The notes: a model not told the origin generated them from the letters alone. A stretch of DNA of 64,000 bases from Paenibacillus sp. GP183 (GCF_900104695.1 NZ_FNSW01000001.1:2356001-2420000); one strand, 5' to 3'. Numbered from the stretch's first letter, positions 1 to 8,834 are shown. Translations and numbers: made by a program.

Positions 1-5
1 GATTT

Positions 6-512
6 ATGGAAGAAGATAAGAAGAAATCCAATGTTAAAGGACAATTATTTACTATAGAGGTTTTAATGGAGGCTGAGTCCAATGGGATCGCCTTGGAAAG
101 GCTGCTCCATATTCTTAATACAGAAGCAATCAAGGACTATAAAGTGACAAGCGGCATCGAACTGGGGAAGCTGGTTGACCTGAATATCAAAGAGAGCGTC
201 AAGCAAGCGCTGCCCTACAGGAAGGACATCGAGACCAAAAAAGAAACAGAAACGAAAACCAGAAAGCAGCCTAACACCGCGGCTCGTCAAGATACCACTT
301 CAAATACACTGATCAATCAGCTTGGATCCTTCATACAAAATAATGTATTGATTCGGTTAACGGTCGTGAAAGGCAAGAGTGTGAAGCTCAACATCCCCTG
401 CAGAGTCCTGAATTATGATGCAGATTCACAAAATGTCAGCGTCTACCATGTGGATGAGAAAAAAGTTTATCTGTTTAAGCTGAACGAAATCGATGATTTT
501 GTTACTGGGTAA
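6..512 (+). CDS. Hypothetical protein, 168 aa
   Basis: I do not recognise this protein. Its ATG lies five bases from the window edge, so neither a ribosome binding site nor a longer start can be checked. Residues 1-65 are charged and probably helical. Residues 66-100 form a Lys/Thr/Gln-rich linker (KKETETKTRK). Residues 105-168 are hydrophobic and beta-rich (IRLTVVKGKSVKLNIP, ending VYLFKLNEIDDFVTG), which could be a small barrel; this is inference from pattern only. A terminator follows seven bases after the stop, so it is the last gene of its transcript. Confidence 0.7.
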   Translation: MEEDKKKSNVKGQLFTIEVLMEAESNGIALERLLHILNTEAIKDYKVTSGIELGKLVDLNIKESVKQALPYRKDIETKKETETKTRKQPNTAARQDTTSNTLINQLGSFIQNNVLIRLTVVKGKSVKLNIPCRVLNYDADSQNVSVYHVDEKKVYLFKLNEIDDFVTG

Positions 513-518
513 ACAGAG

Positions 519-563
519 AAAGGTGCTGACTCTCAGCCTTAGCTGATGGGCAGCACCTTTTGT
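519..563 (+). terminator. Rho-independent terminator
   Basis: The arms AAAGGTGCTG (519-528) and CAGCACCTTT (551-560) pair perfectly and are followed by T residues. It lies just after the first gene. Confidence 0.85.
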
Positions 564-633
564 TATTATGGCGGCGACGCAAATTACGTCTTATCACAAT
601 CAAGTTTCTTTTGACCGCCATTTACTTACACTA

Positions 634-2529
634 TCACTGAACCTCGGAAACCTCTTCTTTTTTAAGCATGGTTTCCAATTGGATGGCGCCCACTGGGGGG
701 CTGAACCAGTAGCCTTGTATCTCGTTGCATTGGTTCTCATGCAGGAAATGCAGCTGTTCCTTGGTTTCTACACCTTCGGCGATCACTTTCAAGTTCAAAT
801 GGTGCGTCATGGAAATAATTGTTGTGACAATTGCCGCATCATTCGGATCGATCATGATATCCCGGACGAAGGAACGATCAATTTTCAGCTTGTCGATAGG
901 GAATCTTTTCAAGTAATAGAGCGAGCTGTAGCCTGTCCCGAAATCATCGATACTGATCTTGACGCCCAGTTCCTTGAGCTCCAGCAGGGACTGAATGGCG
1001 TACTCGACATCCATGGTCATGCTTTCTGTAATTTCGAGCTCCAAATAATGCGGATCCAGCCCTGTTTGGAGAAGTACCTGGTTGATTTTTCCCTTTAAAT
1101 TATGCTGGAAGAACTGCCGCATCGACAGATTCACCGCTATAGGGAATGGATCGTAGCCCTGCTCCTGCCACTCTTTGTTCTGTTTGCAGGCAGCTCGCAG
1201 CACCCATTCGCCCAATGGAACAATCAGACCCGATTCCTCTGCCAGAGGAATAAACTGCTTCGGCAAGATCATGCCGCGCTCGGGGTGATTCCAGCGTACG
1301 AGTGCCTCGACACCTACAATACGGGCTGTCTCTATATCCATTTGCGGTTGATAATAAAGCTCGAATTCATCATTGGCAATGGCTTTTCGCAGTTCACTTT
1401 CCAGCTTGAGCCGGTTCAGTGAAACAGATTTCATATCCGTATTGAAAATTTGAAATTCATTTCGGCCTTTTTCTTTAGCTCTGGCCAATGCGATATCGGC
1501 GTACTTGGTAAGTGTTTCTGCATCTTCATTCTCATCGGAGGAAATCGCTATGCCGATACTGGCTGTGATATGAATCTCATTCTGCTCCAATAGAAAAGGC
1601 ACTTCCAATACCCGAATGATTCCGGCCACTAGAGTCATCACATCATTGTGATCCTCCACATTGGGATAAAAGAACGAGAATTCGTCCCCTTCCGACCTGG
1701 CTAGGAAATCACGATCCGTAATACAGCGTGTAAACCGCTCGGCAAGCTGCATGAGCAGCATATTGCCATAATCATGTCCGAAGCTGTCATTAACCAGCTT
1801 GAACCCGTCAATATCCAGATAAAATACGGCCAGATTAGTTCCAGCCGATTTCATGGCTTTTAATGTTTCGTTCAATTGTTCATTAAAGAGCAGACGGTTG
1901 GGCAAGCCTGTCATGTCGTCATAGAAGGCCATGTAGCGGATTTGCGCATCAACTCTTTTGCGTTCAGTGATATCCTGGCCTATCAAGATGCTCCCTCTGG
2001 TTTCTTGCTCCACCGCCAGCGGAATACCCGTTGCAGATAGATCCACCCTATAACCCGTTCTGTGAATGATCGCAGTTTCAAAAGAGGACGCATGGCCTCG
2101 CCTTACTTGATCAAAGCCCTGAAGGGTTACAAGCAAATGGTCCTGCGCGACAAAAGTGATAAAAGGCAAGTGAGCCAGCTCACCGGCAGAAAAGCCAAGC
2201 ATGCTTTCCGCAGCGGCATTGACACGTGTAAAATTGCCAAACTGATCAAAAACAGCGATTGCATTCGGATTGTGGTCAAACAAGGAATCAAAGATCTGTT
2301 CACTATCCCGGAGTCTATGTATGGTGCTTTTTTGTTCCTCCGGCCTTGGACTCTCTTCCAAACTTAAGGAGGATTGCTGTAATTCTTTTGCTTTTTTGCC
2401 GATGAAGCCTAGCAGCACAAGCAAAACAATAGAGGAAACCATACATACCCAACCGGCTGATTGCGGGACTGTCAATGACGCAATCAACGTTAGGACCAGG
2501 TGTCCACCTATAAAAATCTGCCTGCTCAC
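634..2529 (-). CDS. PAS-GGDEF-EAL c-di-GMP phosphodiesterase-type protein
   Basis: Membrane-anchored c-di-GMP turnover protein of about 631 residues. Two N-terminal membrane helices (about 5-45) lead to a PAS domain (about 75-190), a GGDEF domain (about 195-355) and an EAL domain (about 370-625). The GGDEF signature reads SEGDEF, so its first glycine is Glu, which argues against cyclase activity. The EAL domain keeps VEALVRWNHP, ITESM, DDFGTGYSSL, AEGVET and QGYWFSPP, so phosphodiesterase activity is likely. I chose the GTG at 2529 because GCAGGAGGGA lies seven bases upstream; an ATG at 2577 opens the same frame but has no ribosome binding site. The gene stands alone. Confidence 0.9.
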   Translation of the reverse strand: MSRQIFIGGHLVLTLIASLTVPQSAGWVCMVSSIVLLVLLGFIGKKAKELQQSSLSLEESPRPEEQKSTIHRLRDSEQIFDSLFDHNPNAIAVFDQFGNFTRVNAAAESMLGFSAGELAHLPFITFVAQDHLLVTLQGFDQVRRGHASSFETAIIHRTGYRVDLSATGIPLAVEQETRGSILIGQDITERKRVDAQIRYMAFYDDMTGLPNRLLFNEQLNETLKAMKSAGTNLAVFYLDIDGFKLVNDSFGHDYGNMLLMQLAERFTRCITDRDFLARSEGDEFSFFYPNVEDHNDVMTLVAGIIRVLEVPFLLEQNEIHITASIGIAISSDENEDAETLTKYADIALARAKEKGRNEFQIFNTDMKSVSLNRLKLESELRKAIANDEFELYYQPQMDIETARIVGVEALVRWNHPERGMILPKQFIPLAEESGLIVPLGEWVLRAACKQNKEWQEQGYDPFPIAVNLSMRQFFQHNLKGKINQVLLQTGLDPHYLELEITESMTMDVEYAIQSLLELKELGVKISIDDFGTGYSSLYYLKRFPIDKLKIDRSFVRDIMIDPNDAAIVTTIISMTHHLNLKVIAEGVETKEQLHFLHENQCNEIQGYWFSPPVGAIQLETMLKKEEVSEVQ

Positions 2530-2627
2530 TTGATTTCCCTCCTGCGCTATTCGATTAACCTGCTCAAGTGAGTACATTCTACATACCGGAATGATATTCC
2601 TGCATATTTAATATCATTAATTAAACA

Positions 2628-3002
2628 TTACTTCATGGCTGCGATCGCGAGTAGTATCCAGCCCAGCAAAAAGCTAACTCCGCCTAACGGTGTTATTGCA
2701 CCCAGAACCTTTATTCCAGAGAGACTCAGGGCATACAAACTTCCGGAAAATAAAACAATTCCGATAAATAAAGCCCAACCTGATACGTTCACCATGGAGC
2801 TGCTGCCCAATTTATCAGCCAGCACTGCTATCAGGATAAGCCCGATCGAATGAATCATATGATACTGAACACCGGTTTGATAAACATTCAACATATCCGT
2901 GCTCAGCCTGGATTTCAAAGCATGTGCGCCAAATGCCCCCAATGCAACGGATAAAAAGGCATTCAAACTTCCGAGCACCAAAAAGATTTTTAACATGGTC
3001 AT
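2628..3002 (-). CDS. DUF423 family membrane protein
   Basis: Small integral membrane protein of 124 residues with four predicted helices. It matches the DUF423 (YwdK-like) family in length and in the N-terminal LGSLNAFLSVALGAFGAHAL signature. The function of the family is unknown. Two ATGs are possible (3002 or 2996); GGGAG lies 4 and 10 bases upstream respectively, so the inner one is also reasonable. It reads the same way as the c-di-GMP gene downstream, with a gap of about 100 bases. Confidence 0.88.
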   Translation of the reverse strand: MTMLKIFLVLGSLNAFLSVALGAFGAHALKSRLSTDMLNVYQTGVQYHMIHSIGLILIAVLADKLGSSSMVNVSGWALFIGIVLFSGSLYALSLSGIKVLGAITPLGGVSFLLGWILLAIAAMK

Positions 3003-3155
3003 CTTACTCCCTTTGTCTATTGGACTTCCTCATTAATATAGCTCAAATAATGAGAGGTTTCCAGCTAAGTGCCATCGGGTTCATCTTGGATTGTTGACTC
3101 TGCCGAATTCGTCCTGTACGATTATTATTGAATACTCCTGAGAAGAGGTGAGAGA

Positions 3156-3551
3156 ATGAATATCAACCTGCGCTCGATGGAAAAAAACTATTCGGATAGC
3201 TCCTTCTGGCTGAAATTGAAACGATTCTCCAAAAAAGCGGGTACTAAAGTAGTCTATACCGCACTGCTTCTTTACTATGTGCTGCGAAGCCCTAATGTGC
3301 CTATTAAAGCAAAAGCTATTATTATAGGAGCTCTTGGATATTTCATTTCACCGATCGATATCATCCCGGACTTCTTACTTGGAGTTGGATACACGGATGA
3401 CTTGAGTGTTCTGGTCGGTGCGTTGGTATCTGTGGCTGTGTATGTAGACAATGACGTGAAGCATAAAGCTCGTACGAAGATTATCAAATGGTTCGGCACC
3501 GACTCCCCGTACGATCTTATCGCTATAGATGAGAAGTTGAATAGGGAGTAG
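3156..3551 (+). CDS. YkvA family (DUF1232) membrane protein
   Basis: 131-residue protein with the DUF1232 core: PIKAKAIIIGALGYFISPID followed by IIPD and a GYTDDLSVL segment, typical of YkvA-like proteins. One or two membrane helices span about 45-110. The ATG at 3156 follows AGAGGTGAGAGA, a good ribosome binding site. The function of the family is not established. A structured repeat begins three bases after the stop. Confidence 0.88.
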   Translation: MNINLRSMEKNYSDSSFWLKLKRFSKKAGTKVVYTALLLYYVLRSPNVPIKAKAIIIGALGYFISPIDIIPDFLLGVGYTDDLSVLVGALVSVAVYVDNDVKHKARTKIIKWFGTDSPYDLIAIDEKLNRE

Positions 3552-3554
3552 ACC

Positions 3555-3650
3555 AAGGATAAACGGCTACGCCGTCATTAATGACGAGCGCGTTTGTCAA
3601 GGTTGATGCGAAGCAAGATAAGTTTAGAAAAACTTATGCTACTTATCAAC
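3555..3650 (+). repeat. Dispersed two-hairpin repeat, copy 1
   Basis: First of three same-orientation copies (others at 37655 and 55798). Hairpin 1 spans 3558-3598: an 8 bp outer stem (GATAAACG with CGTTTGTC, one G-T), a one-sided bulge GCTA, a 3 bp CGC/GCG stem, then CGTC/GACG around a 6-base loop. Hairpin 2 spans 3602-3650: GTTGAT pairs with ATCAAC at the outside, and ATAAGTTT pairs with AAACTTAT around AGAA inside. There is no credible coding capacity. Confidence 0.85.
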
Positions 3651-3694
3651 AAAAAAAAGCCCAAGCATGGAATTTCCATTCCATGCTTGGGCTT
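3651..3694 (-). terminator. Terminator of the aldo/keto reductase gene
   Basis: A 17 bp perfect stem (3657-3673 with 3678-3694) around a 4-base loop. On the minus strand it is followed by a run of eight T. It lies seven bases after the aldo/keto reductase stop codon and abuts repeat copy 1. Confidence 0.93.
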
Positions 3695-3700
3695 CTATGC

Positions 3701-4687
3701 TTACCAGGCGTAGGCGCGGGGGGCATCGCCGCCCGGTCCTGGGAAGATGACATCCAATCGCTTCAATATATCGGCATCGAATTGAATGTCGACCACGCGC
3801 AGCGATTGCTCGAATTGTTTCAGCGTGCGCGGCCCGATGATCGGTGCTGTCATCGCCGGATGGACCAACGTCCAGGCCAGAGCCACGTTGGCTTCGCTCT
3901 CGCCGATCTCCTCGCATAAAGCGGCGAACGCTTCGAGCTGAGGGCGGTGCCTGGACACCCGCTCCGGATTGTTGGCTCTTCTGGAGCCTTCAGCCGGCCT
4001 CAAGGCATTTCCGCCAAGCAAGCCTCCGTCAAGCGGGCTCCATGCAATTACGCCTATGCCGAGCTCTTCCGCGGCAGGAAGGACCTCCAGCTCTGGCAGC
4101 CTGCACAAGAGGCTGTACTTATGCTGCTCGGAGATGAGGCCCAGCAAGTGTCGAGCTTTAGCTTCGTACTGCGCCTTCACCAAATCGCGTCCGGCAAAGT
4201 TGCTTGAGCCTACATATCCGATTTTACCTTGATAAACCGGAACCTGGAAAGCCTCCCAAAGCTCATCCCAGGACACGTTGCGGTCTACGTGATGCATTTG
4301 ATAAAGCTCGATATGGTCGGTCTGTAAACGCCGTAATGAGCTTTCGAGATGACGCCGGATTTTATATGCGGATAAACCTCCATCCCGGTTCGGCCCATCA
4401 TTCTCATCATGCATATCACCATACACTTTCGTTGCAAGGACTACCTTCTCTCGGCGTCCGCCGCCTTGAGCGAACCAGCGGCCGATGATTTCCTCCGTAC
4501 GCCCCGAATTTGTTCCCCACCCATAGATGTTGGCTGTATCAAAGAAATTGATCCCGGCATCCAGCGCCGCGTCCATAATCCGAAACGCTTCCTGCTCGTC
4601 TGTATCTACACCAAAGTTCATAGTTCCCAAACAGAGCTTGCTCACTTTTAAACCGGAACGTCCCAAATAGCTGTATTTCATTTTCAA
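3701..4687 (-). CDS. Aldo/keto reductase
   Basis: 328-residue cytoplasmic NADPH-dependent oxidoreductase with a TIM-barrel fold; the substrate is unknown. The catalytic tetrad is visible: Asp and Tyr in FDTANIYGWG, Lys in VLATKVYG and His in YQMHHVDR. The N-terminus MKMKYSYLGRSGLKVSKLCL is typical of the branch acting on small carbonyl compounds. The C-terminal GPRTLKQFEQSL segment matches the cofactor-phosphate-binding part of the family. The ATG at 4687 follows AAGGAGG. It is monocistronic, with its own strong terminator. Confidence 0.93.
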   Translation of the reverse strand: MKMKYSYLGRSGLKVSKLCLGTMNFGVDTDEQEAFRIMDAALDAGINFFDTANIYGWGTNSGRTEEIIGRWFAQGGGRREKVVLATKVYGDMHDENDGPNRDGGLSAYKIRRHLESSLRRLQTDHIELYQMHHVDRNVSWDELWEAFQVPVYQGKIGYVGSSNFAGRDLVKAQYEAKARHLLGLISEQHKYSLLCRLPELEVLPAAEELGIGVIAWSPLDGGLLGGNALRPAEGSRRANNPERVSRHRPQLEAFAALCEEIGESEANVALAWTLVHPAMTAPIIGPRTLKQFEQSLRVVDIQFDADILKRLDVIFPGPGGDAPRAYAW

Positions 4688-4784
4688 TTCCTCCTTCTTA
4701 TTCCTAACTTCCTTACTTAATATCGTAACTGAAACGGAGAGCTCTTGAAAGTACGCACCTAATATTCACATAATGCGATTAGGG

Positions 4785-5546
4785 TTACCTGCTTACCTTA
4801 TGGTTACCTGTCTGAAAATTTCGATTCTCCAGATATTCGCTCCCCATCAAATAAGGATATAGGAAAATGAGACCCAAGACAAATATCACAACGGCAAAAT
4901 AGGCTGGCAAAAGATGCCAAAAATCGGTATAGCCAATGACAGCATGAACGCCCAAGCCTGCAACAAAGCCTGGCAGACCGCCCAGCAAGAAAGTCCACCA
5001 TAACCAGCGTTGACCCTGATTGATACCCCAAAGCGCTGTCGTCAGAATGGCCAATGCATTGGAAAATAAAGCTCCTCCAAAGCCGGCACGATCATGAGCG
5101 ATCAGCGGCATGAAATGATCATTATGGGCAGCGAGATGCTGCGGTGTAGTGTTCAAAAACCCAAGATCCGTCGGCACAAAAACGTGGGTAATCCCGATGA
5201 TCGAGATGGTCGCCCCGCCCACAGCCAGGGCGAATCCAAGGATGACGAACATCAATTGGCCCCATTGAGCAATACGCCACTCGCGGTTATTGGTCACATT
5301 CGGAGGCTTCAGGGAAGGCTGATCCGCCTTTGCCCGCATGGAAATGAGAAACATGGGCAGTAGAATAATCGCAACCAGCGCATGAAGCGGATCAAAGTAA
5401 CCATACCCGAGGAATAAGAAAAAGCTGCCGAACCCAGCAAGTCCGGAAACGAGCAGCGCTGTTTTAAACCAATGCAGTCCATGTCTCAATCCGTATCGCC
5501 CTAATTGTGCATAAATTACGCCGATGGAAATCATCGTGCCGGCCAA
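4785..5546 (-). CDS. C-terminal membrane part of a frameshifted DHODH-like protein
   Basis: 253-codon frame opening at a TTG, rich in membrane helices (about 6-8). Its first residues, AGTMISIGVIYAQLG, read as the direct continuation of the upstream gene, which ends KLLPFMS in another frame. From memory of the family, these proteins continue across this point with an SHDR-like segment, which is missing here. I read this as the separated C-terminal half of one protein of about 660 residues. It overlaps the upstream frame by 16 bases and has no convincing ribosome binding site. Re-initiation by translational coupling cannot be ruled out. Confidence 0.65.
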   Translation of the reverse strand: MAGTMISIGVIYAQLGRYGLRHGLHWFKTALLVSGLAGFGSFFLFLGYGYFDPLHALVAIILLPMFLISMRAKADQPSLKPPNVTNNREWRIAQWGQLMFVILGFALAVGGATISIIGITHVFVPTDLGFLNTTPQHLAAHNDHFMPLIAHDRAGFGGALFSNALAILTTALWGINQGQRWLWWTFLLGGLPGFVAGLGVHAVIGYTDFWHLLPAYFAVVIFVLGLIFLYPYLMGSEYLENRNFQTGNHKVSR

Positions 5547-6769
5547 GGTGATCGGGACATGAAAGGCAGCAGTTTGTTATTCATGCTGTTGATTATTGCT
5601 GAGCCGATTCCGAGAAATTCAATATCATAAGGAAGCACAACGCTGGTTGCCGCAACGATCAAGGCCAGGATTCCGCCAAAGATCATGCTCAGCCCGAGAA
5701 TGTACATCCAGCCCCAGCTCCCCCAGAAGGAGAGCTGTTTGGGCAATTCAGGCCTTCCTGACAGATCCCTATCTTCCAATGCTTGTATACGCTCATGAAG
5801 GATCGCTTCATTTATACGCTTAGGCAGTCCCGGGCCGGAGAAAACAAGTCCGCTATGAAGCTGTACATAATCCGCCCCAGCCCGCATAAGCTCCAGTGCA
5901 TCGAGCGGTTCATGAATTCCCGCAGTCACAATAAGCTTCCCCTCGAATCGAGGAGAATCCTTGATCAAGCTAAGCAGCATCAGGCTTGGCGCTTTACCCG
6001 CTTTTCCGATTTCATCTCCTTGCTCAGTATGCATGGCCTCGCCAATGACCAAGCCCTGCAGCATGGAGAAGTTTAGCTTAATCATAAGCTCTTGAAGAAC
6101 AGGCTGCGGACAATCCAGCGGTATGTAAAAGAATATTGGAAGCTCTGGCTGCAAAGCTCTTGCAGCATGCATAATCTCTTCGCCGCAAATGACGGCTTCG
6201 TGCAGCTCCCAAGCCGAATCTAAAACATCTAGATATAAGCCGCTTGCATAGGGCAGCAGCATGGCCAGCATTTCTTGCTGCTGGGCAGCAGCTTCTATAG
6301 GAGAACTACCTGGAAGATGGCGCGTTCTAACCATCAATGGCAGCGGATAGTCTGCTCTTTGCGCTAATCTTCGGGCAATCGCATGGACACCGTCATTCGT
6401 GTATCGCTCAGGATACCAAATCGCTTCCCGCTTCACATCTTTCTGAATCGCTTTATCACAGACTATCGGCTCTAAGGTTATTGGACCTACTTCCATAAAT
6501 CCAAGTCCAAACTGCGACACCGCCCTTGGTGCAAATCCGTGGATATCCAGTGATCCGCTGACACCAACCGAGTATTTCACGGCTATGCCGGACAAGCTGC
6601 TTTTTAAACCTGGATAAGATTCCATGTGCCCCAAAGTACGGATCAATAGCGAGCCGCCCGGCAGCTTACTGACAGCACCCATTGCGAACAGGGTAAAATC
6701 TCTGGCCGCCCTGCCGGAAAGCCGAAAGAGCAATGGACGGAATATGGTTTGATACGACCAATCGGGCAT
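5531..6769 (-). CDS. Dihydroorotate dehydrogenase-like protein, N-terminal part
   Basis: 412 codons. Residues 1-335 have a class 2 DHODH-like FMN barrel: LGFMEVGPITLEP near the N-terminus and VTAGIHEPLDALELM then AGADYVQLHSG at the phosphate-binding end. The usual GNPxPR motif after the EVG segment is absent, so true dihydroorotate oxidation is doubtful. One membrane helix (about 355-380) follows, after which the frame is lost at KLLPFMS. The ATG at 6769 follows GGAGGAGA. It is probably a membrane-fused oxidoreductase broken by an indel of about 7 bases, or a sequence error. Confidence 0.72.
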   Translation of the reverse strand: MPDWSYQTIFRPLLFRLSGRAARDFTLFAMGAVSKLPGGSLLIRTLGHMESYPGLKSSLSGIAVKYSVGVSGSLDIHGFAPRAVSQFGLGFMEVGPITLEPIVCDKAIQKDVKREAIWYPERYTNDGVHAIARRLAQRADYPLPLMVRTRHLPGSSPIEAAAQQQEMLAMLLPYASGLYLDVLDSAWELHEAVICGEEIMHAARALQPELPIFFYIPLDCPQPVLQELMIKLNFSMLQGLVIGEAMHTEQGDEIGKAGKAPSLMLLSLIKDSPRFEGKLIVTAGIHEPLDALELMRAGADYVQLHSGLVFSGPGLPKRINEAILHERIQALEDRDLSGRPELPKQLSFWGSWGWMYILGLSMIFGGILALIVAATSVVLPYDIEFLGIGSAIINSMNNKLLPFMSRSPWPAR

Positions 6770-6884
6770 TCCATTCTCCTCCAGTCTATAGCGCTAGTAT
6801 AATATAGGGTACTACAGAAAAATAGCACTATATTTTTAAAAAGAGAGGTCTATACTGAAGTTAAAAGTAAGCGAGGTGAGCATA

Positions 6885-8114
6885 TTGAGTCGCAACATCA
6901 TTCAAAAAGAAGGTCGCCGCTGGACGGATTCCGGCATCATTACGCCCGCTCAATTGGAACAAATTCTTGGCCTATATCCAGATAAAAAGCATGCCATCGG
7001 TCTGATCCCGATTCTGGGCAGCATCCTTGTTGGACTGGGCATCCTCAGTTTTATGGCTGCCAATTGGCAGGATATCCCGCAGCTGCTCCGATTATTGATG
7101 ATTATTGCCCTGCTTGCAGGCTTTTATTGGGGTGGAGAGCGGATGCTTTCCCGTGATCATGAGAAGCTGGGAATCGCTCTGATCAGCCTGGGCCTCGTCT
7201 CGTTTGGAGCAGGCATTATTCTCATCGCTCAAATGTTCCACCTGCAGGCTTATGACGCATTTTCCTGGATCGTTTGGGGCACAGCCGGCATGCTGCTGAC
7301 CTACCTATATCGAAGCCGCTATCTATATATGATCAGCTTGCTGTTATTTTCCATTGCGCAATTATACAGCATCTCCCAGTTTCAGGAATTCAGTTATACG
7401 ACGCTGGTTATAGTGCTTGCGGGATTAGGTTATTTTACCTGGAAACGCAAGGATGCTTTGCTTGCTTGGCTGCTGTGCATCAGCTTGATTGCCCAAGCCA
7501 TCATGCTGATCTCGATTAACGATTGGAAGTTCCTTTGGGTTTTCATTCCTATTATGCTGCTCTATACATTGGGTGACTGGATCAAAAATAGAGATTTCGC
7601 CGCTCCCTTTCAATCGGCTGCCTGGATTGCCGCATATGTGTTTGATTTATTTATTGTGTATTTTGCAGGGAAATCCAATATTTTTGAACATTGGCAAACT
7701 ATGCTGGCTCAGTCGCTCCCTTTTATCCTAATCAGCGCAGTTATCTTCGCAGTTTCGATGTACCTTAAGGCAAAAGCCGGAAGAGCAAGCACTGGGTTTG
7801 AATGGATCATCATGCCGTTGCTGCTGTATGTGACAGAGTACGTCGATGTCTTATATCTTTTCATCCTCTTCTTCTTCTCCCTGTACATCTTATGGAGGGG
7901 TTATGTAGAAGAATGGAGATTCAAAATCAATTTGGGCACAGTGTTGTTTCTGCTGATCACCATGACCGCTTACGGGAAATTAGCTTGGAACTTTATGGAT
8001 AAATCCTTCTTTTTCATTATCGGAGGCATATTGTTGCTGACACTTAGCTGGTTTTTGGGCAGACGCAGAAAACAATTTTTGAATGACTCGAAGGAGGGGA
8101 CGAATCATGCTTGA
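6885..8114 (+). CDS. DUF2157 family membrane protein
   Basis: About 409 residues: a short soluble N-terminus (GRRWTDSGIITPAQLEQIL) followed by 10 or more membrane helices, matching DUF2157 proteins. Its role is unknown. I prefer the TTG at 6885, because GAGGTGAG lies just before it; a GTG at 6876 would fall inside that ribosome binding site. The stop overlaps the start of the next gene by eight bases (ATGCTTGA), so the two are translationally coupled. This pairing with a GDYXXLXY protein suggests a shared membrane function. Confidence 0.87.
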   Translation: MSRNIIQKEGRRWTDSGIITPAQLEQILGLYPDKKHAIGLIPILGSILVGLGILSFMAANWQDIPQLLRLLMIIALLAGFYWGGERMLSRDHEKLGIALISLGLVSFGAGIILIAQMFHLQAYDAFSWIVWGTAGMLLTYLYRSRYLYMISLLLFSIAQLYSISQFQEFSYTTLVIVLAGLGYFTWKRKDALLAWLLCISLIAQAIMLISINDWKFLWVFIPIMLLYTLGDWIKNRDFAAPFQSAAWIAAYVFDLFIVYFAGKSNIFEHWQTMLAQSLPFILISAVIFAVSMYLKAKAGRASTGFEWIIMPLLLYVTEYVDVLYLFILFFFSLYILWRGYVEEWRFKINLGTVLFLLITMTAYGKLAWNFMDKSFFFIIGGILLLTLSWFLGRRRKQFLNDSKEGTNHA

Positions 8115-8682
8115 TCCCACTGCGGAATTGCCAGCCGGGCCGACCCTGCGGAACCGCCGCCGTTCCCTGGTGCTGATTGTACTCGCAGCTCTTCAGATTG
8201 TTTTCCTGCTTGGCGTTGCCGTTTCTTCCTATTCAGTGCTTTGGTACGGACAAGAAATACGCATCCAAACGATGCCTCTGGACCCCAGAGATCCTCTGTA
8301 TGGCGACCATGTGAATTTGAAACTTTCAATCAGCGAGCTGTCGACATCCTTATGGAAGGAATCCGGAGATTTGCCAAAGAAGGGTATGGTGATATACGTG
8401 CTTATGAAGCGTAAAACTGCGGACAATGCCGGTATATACGATGCTGTCGGTGTTTATGCTCATAAACCTTCAGCTGGCCAGGATGAAGTTGTAATCAAAG
8501 GTCGAATGAGTTACAGCTACAATAATAAATTCAACGTTGAATACGGTCTTGAAAAGTTTTACGTGCCAGAAAACACAGGTAAAGCACTTGAAGAGCAGGC
8601 TAGGCAAGGGAATATGACAGCCCGAGTGAAAGTGGCATTTTGGGGAAGATCAGCGCTCGAAGGTCTTGAACCGGGGAAGTAA
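8107..8682 (+). CDS. GDYXXLXY domain membrane-anchored protein
   Basis: About 191 residues with one membrane helix (about 20-42) and an extracytoplasmic domain. The signature PLDPRDPLYGDHVNLKLSI corresponds to the GDYxxLxY motif, with the Tyr replaced by His (GDHVNLKL). The ATG at 8107 follows AAGGAGGGG; an in-frame ATG at 8083 lies before that site and is unlikely. It overlaps the upstream DUF2157 gene, its likely partner. A strong terminator follows. Confidence 0.83.
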   Translation: MLDPTAELPAGPTLRNRRRSLVLIVLAALQIVFLLGVAVSSYSVLWYGQEIRIQTMPLDPRDPLYGDHVNLKLSISELSTSLWKESGDLPKKGMVIYVLMKRKTADNAGIYDAVGVYAHKPSAGQDEVVIKGRMSYSYNNKFNVEYGLEKFYVPENTGKALEEQARQGNMTARVKVAFWGRSALEGLEPGK

Positions 8683-8723
8683 ATCCGGCAAAAATCGATG
8701 GGGATAGCCCGCTAATATTAAAT

Positions 8724-8760
8724 GAGCCGCCAAAGCAAACTTGCTGATGGCGGCTCTTTT
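8724..8760 (+). terminator. Rho-independent terminator
   Basis: GAGCCGCC (8724-8731) pairs with GGCGGCTC (8749-8756), followed by TTTT. An inner AGCAA/TTGCT stem extends it. It ends the DUF2157/GDYXXLXY operon. Confidence 0.9.
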
Positions 8761-8791
8761 CTGTCCGACACAATCTTGTCATTCTCGCAGC

Positions 8792-8820
8792 TTGACGCTG
8801 AATATTTTTATTGATATAGT
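8792..8820 (+). promoter_or_regulatory. Sigma-A promoter of the marR-MMPL operon
   Basis: The -35 TTGACG (8792-8797) and -10 TATAGT (8815-8820) are separated by exactly 17 bases. Confidence 0.82.
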
Positions 8821-8834
8821 TCTACTGTTGAATA

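Noticed and set aside
3555-3650. Repeat copy as an insertion sequence or IS remnant
   Set aside because: No transposase, no terminal inverted repeats at the outer ends, no visible target duplications; all copies are of nearly equal length.
3581-3919. Open frame starting inside repeat copy 1 and running over the aldo/keto reductase terminator
   Set aside because: It is antisense to a clear gene, has no ribosome binding site and encodes no recognisable protein.
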